Under the pieces are notes generated by a model, which was not told the origin of the DNA, searched no databases, and worked only from the letters and a program-made list of their open reading frames with translations. The translations under genes were made by a program, and so were the position numbers. DNA of 64,000 nucleotides, from assembly GCA_000403475.2 (NCBI GenBank), contig KE159796.1, forward strand, positions 304,781 to 368,780, given 5' to 3'. Shown one piece after another: positions 63,489 through 64,000 of the stretch. The DNA is from Lachnospiraceae bacterium MD308. Its GTDB lineage: Bacteria; Bacillota; Clostridia; Lachnospirales; Lachnospiraceae. The stretch's first letter is position 1; each line of letters starts with the position of its first letter.

Positions 63489-64000
63489 TTAGTTATACCT
63501 AATCTTCCCACAGGAGCATTTCTTTCCGACGGTTACAGTCTGCGTTGTCGGGGTAGCTTTGTGTTCAACGGTTTCGAGCACGACTAAATCATTGCGCCAT
63601 GTGTAATGGCAGCCATCTGTTCCTGCCTCTTCGTTTATGTCATAAATGTATCCGCATTTTTGGCATATATTACGGTATGAAAGTTTCTTCTCTATCCAGC
63701 CTTTGGCAGAAGTCCTTGTAAGATATTCAAGAAGATCTGCCTCACTCTTGTTGGGGTCGAAAACAATGTTATATCCTAACTCGCCGTATTCTATCTTATA
63801 ATAATCTTTCGTGCCCTTGTTAAATTCGCCCCTCTGATACTTCGCCTGGCTGAAAGGAACCTGTTTCATTACTGTCCTTTTTTCCGTAACAGGGATTGAA
63901 TAATTGTGATAGTGCTTGCTGGAAACACTACCCGTCTTCCTTACGGTCACCGCTTTCTTTGCAGACCATTTGCTGTACTTTGTCTTCTTGCCAACTTTCT
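63489..64000 (-). CDS. Hypothetical protein, 5' part outside the window
   Basis: The frame is open to the window edge; a GTG at 63950 is only an internal codon. The visible ~170 residues contain KYSKWSAKKAVTVRK, a Lys-rich beta-like region, then CQKCGYIYDINEEAGTDGCH and a C-terminal VGKKCSCGKIRYN, two CxxC pairs that could bind zinc. No family recognised. Likely exported, like its neighbour, but no signal peptide is in view. Confidence 0.55.
   Translation of the reverse strand, partial: KVGKKTKYSKWSAKKAVTVRKTGSVSSKHYHNYSIPVTEKRTVMKQVPFSQAKYQRGEFNKGTKDYYKIEYGELGYNIVFDPNKSEADLLEYLTRTSAKGWIEKKLSYRNICQKCGYIYDINEEAGTDGCHYTWRNDLVVLETVEHKATPTTQTVTVGKKCSCGKIRYN

Overview
The window reads as a chromosome segment of a Firmicute, most likely a gut Lachnospiraceae (Clostridium cluster XIVa). 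The basis is a Gram-positive gene order (cysE-cysS-mrnC-rlmB-sigH type), a T-box in front of thrS, a DUF1540 protein and conjugation genes of the Gram-positive type IV family (VirD4, VirB4, PrgI, TrbL and Maff2-like). The species assignment is inference.

Positions 1-21860 are ordinary core genome, nearly all on the + strand: cysteine synthesis and Cys-tRNA charging with RNA maturation (cysE, cysS, mrnC, rlmB) and a SigH-like sigma factor; a tRNA-Thr(GGT); MATE and NSS transporters; a ThrE-like exporter; glnS; a MocR regulator; cardiolipin synthase; purA; a SEC-C protein; a T-box-controlled thioesterase-thrS unit; an AI-2E family permease; and metA.

Positions ~21.9-59.8 kb are an integrative and conjugative element, or an integrated plasmid-like element. 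It carries a coupling protein, a two-domain cell-wall hydrolase, pilin-like, VirB6-, VirB3- and VirB4-like proteins, a ParM/ParR partition pair, an SSB-like zinc protein, its own sigma factor, three toxin-antitoxin-like pairs (HicAB, RelB/ParE, small protein + GNAT) and a terminal tyrosine recombinase. No relaxase is recognisable. The virB4 gene is split between Walker A and Walker B by a complete group II intron (39990-42303) whose exons rejoin in frame. Accessory cassettes include three paralogous pentapeptide-repeat proteins and a macro-domain protein with near-identical leaders. Next to the recombinase is an AT-rich island (~55.0-58.6 kb) with a D-Ala-D-Ala-ligase-like ATP-grasp gene and a STAND-like P-loop NTPase gene, convergent, each preceded by the same 64-bp control sequence. 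This is the best candidate in the window for an undescribed two-gene system.

Positions ~59.8-64 kb are degraded chromosome. An Rpn-type nuclease pseudogene carries a frameshift and an IS21-family insertion with an 8-bp target duplication, and its 5' part is replaced by a truncated secreted-protein gene. The window ends inside another gene. Three single-base homopolymer frameshifts (34134, 35161, 62965) may be real decay, slippage switches or sequencing errors.
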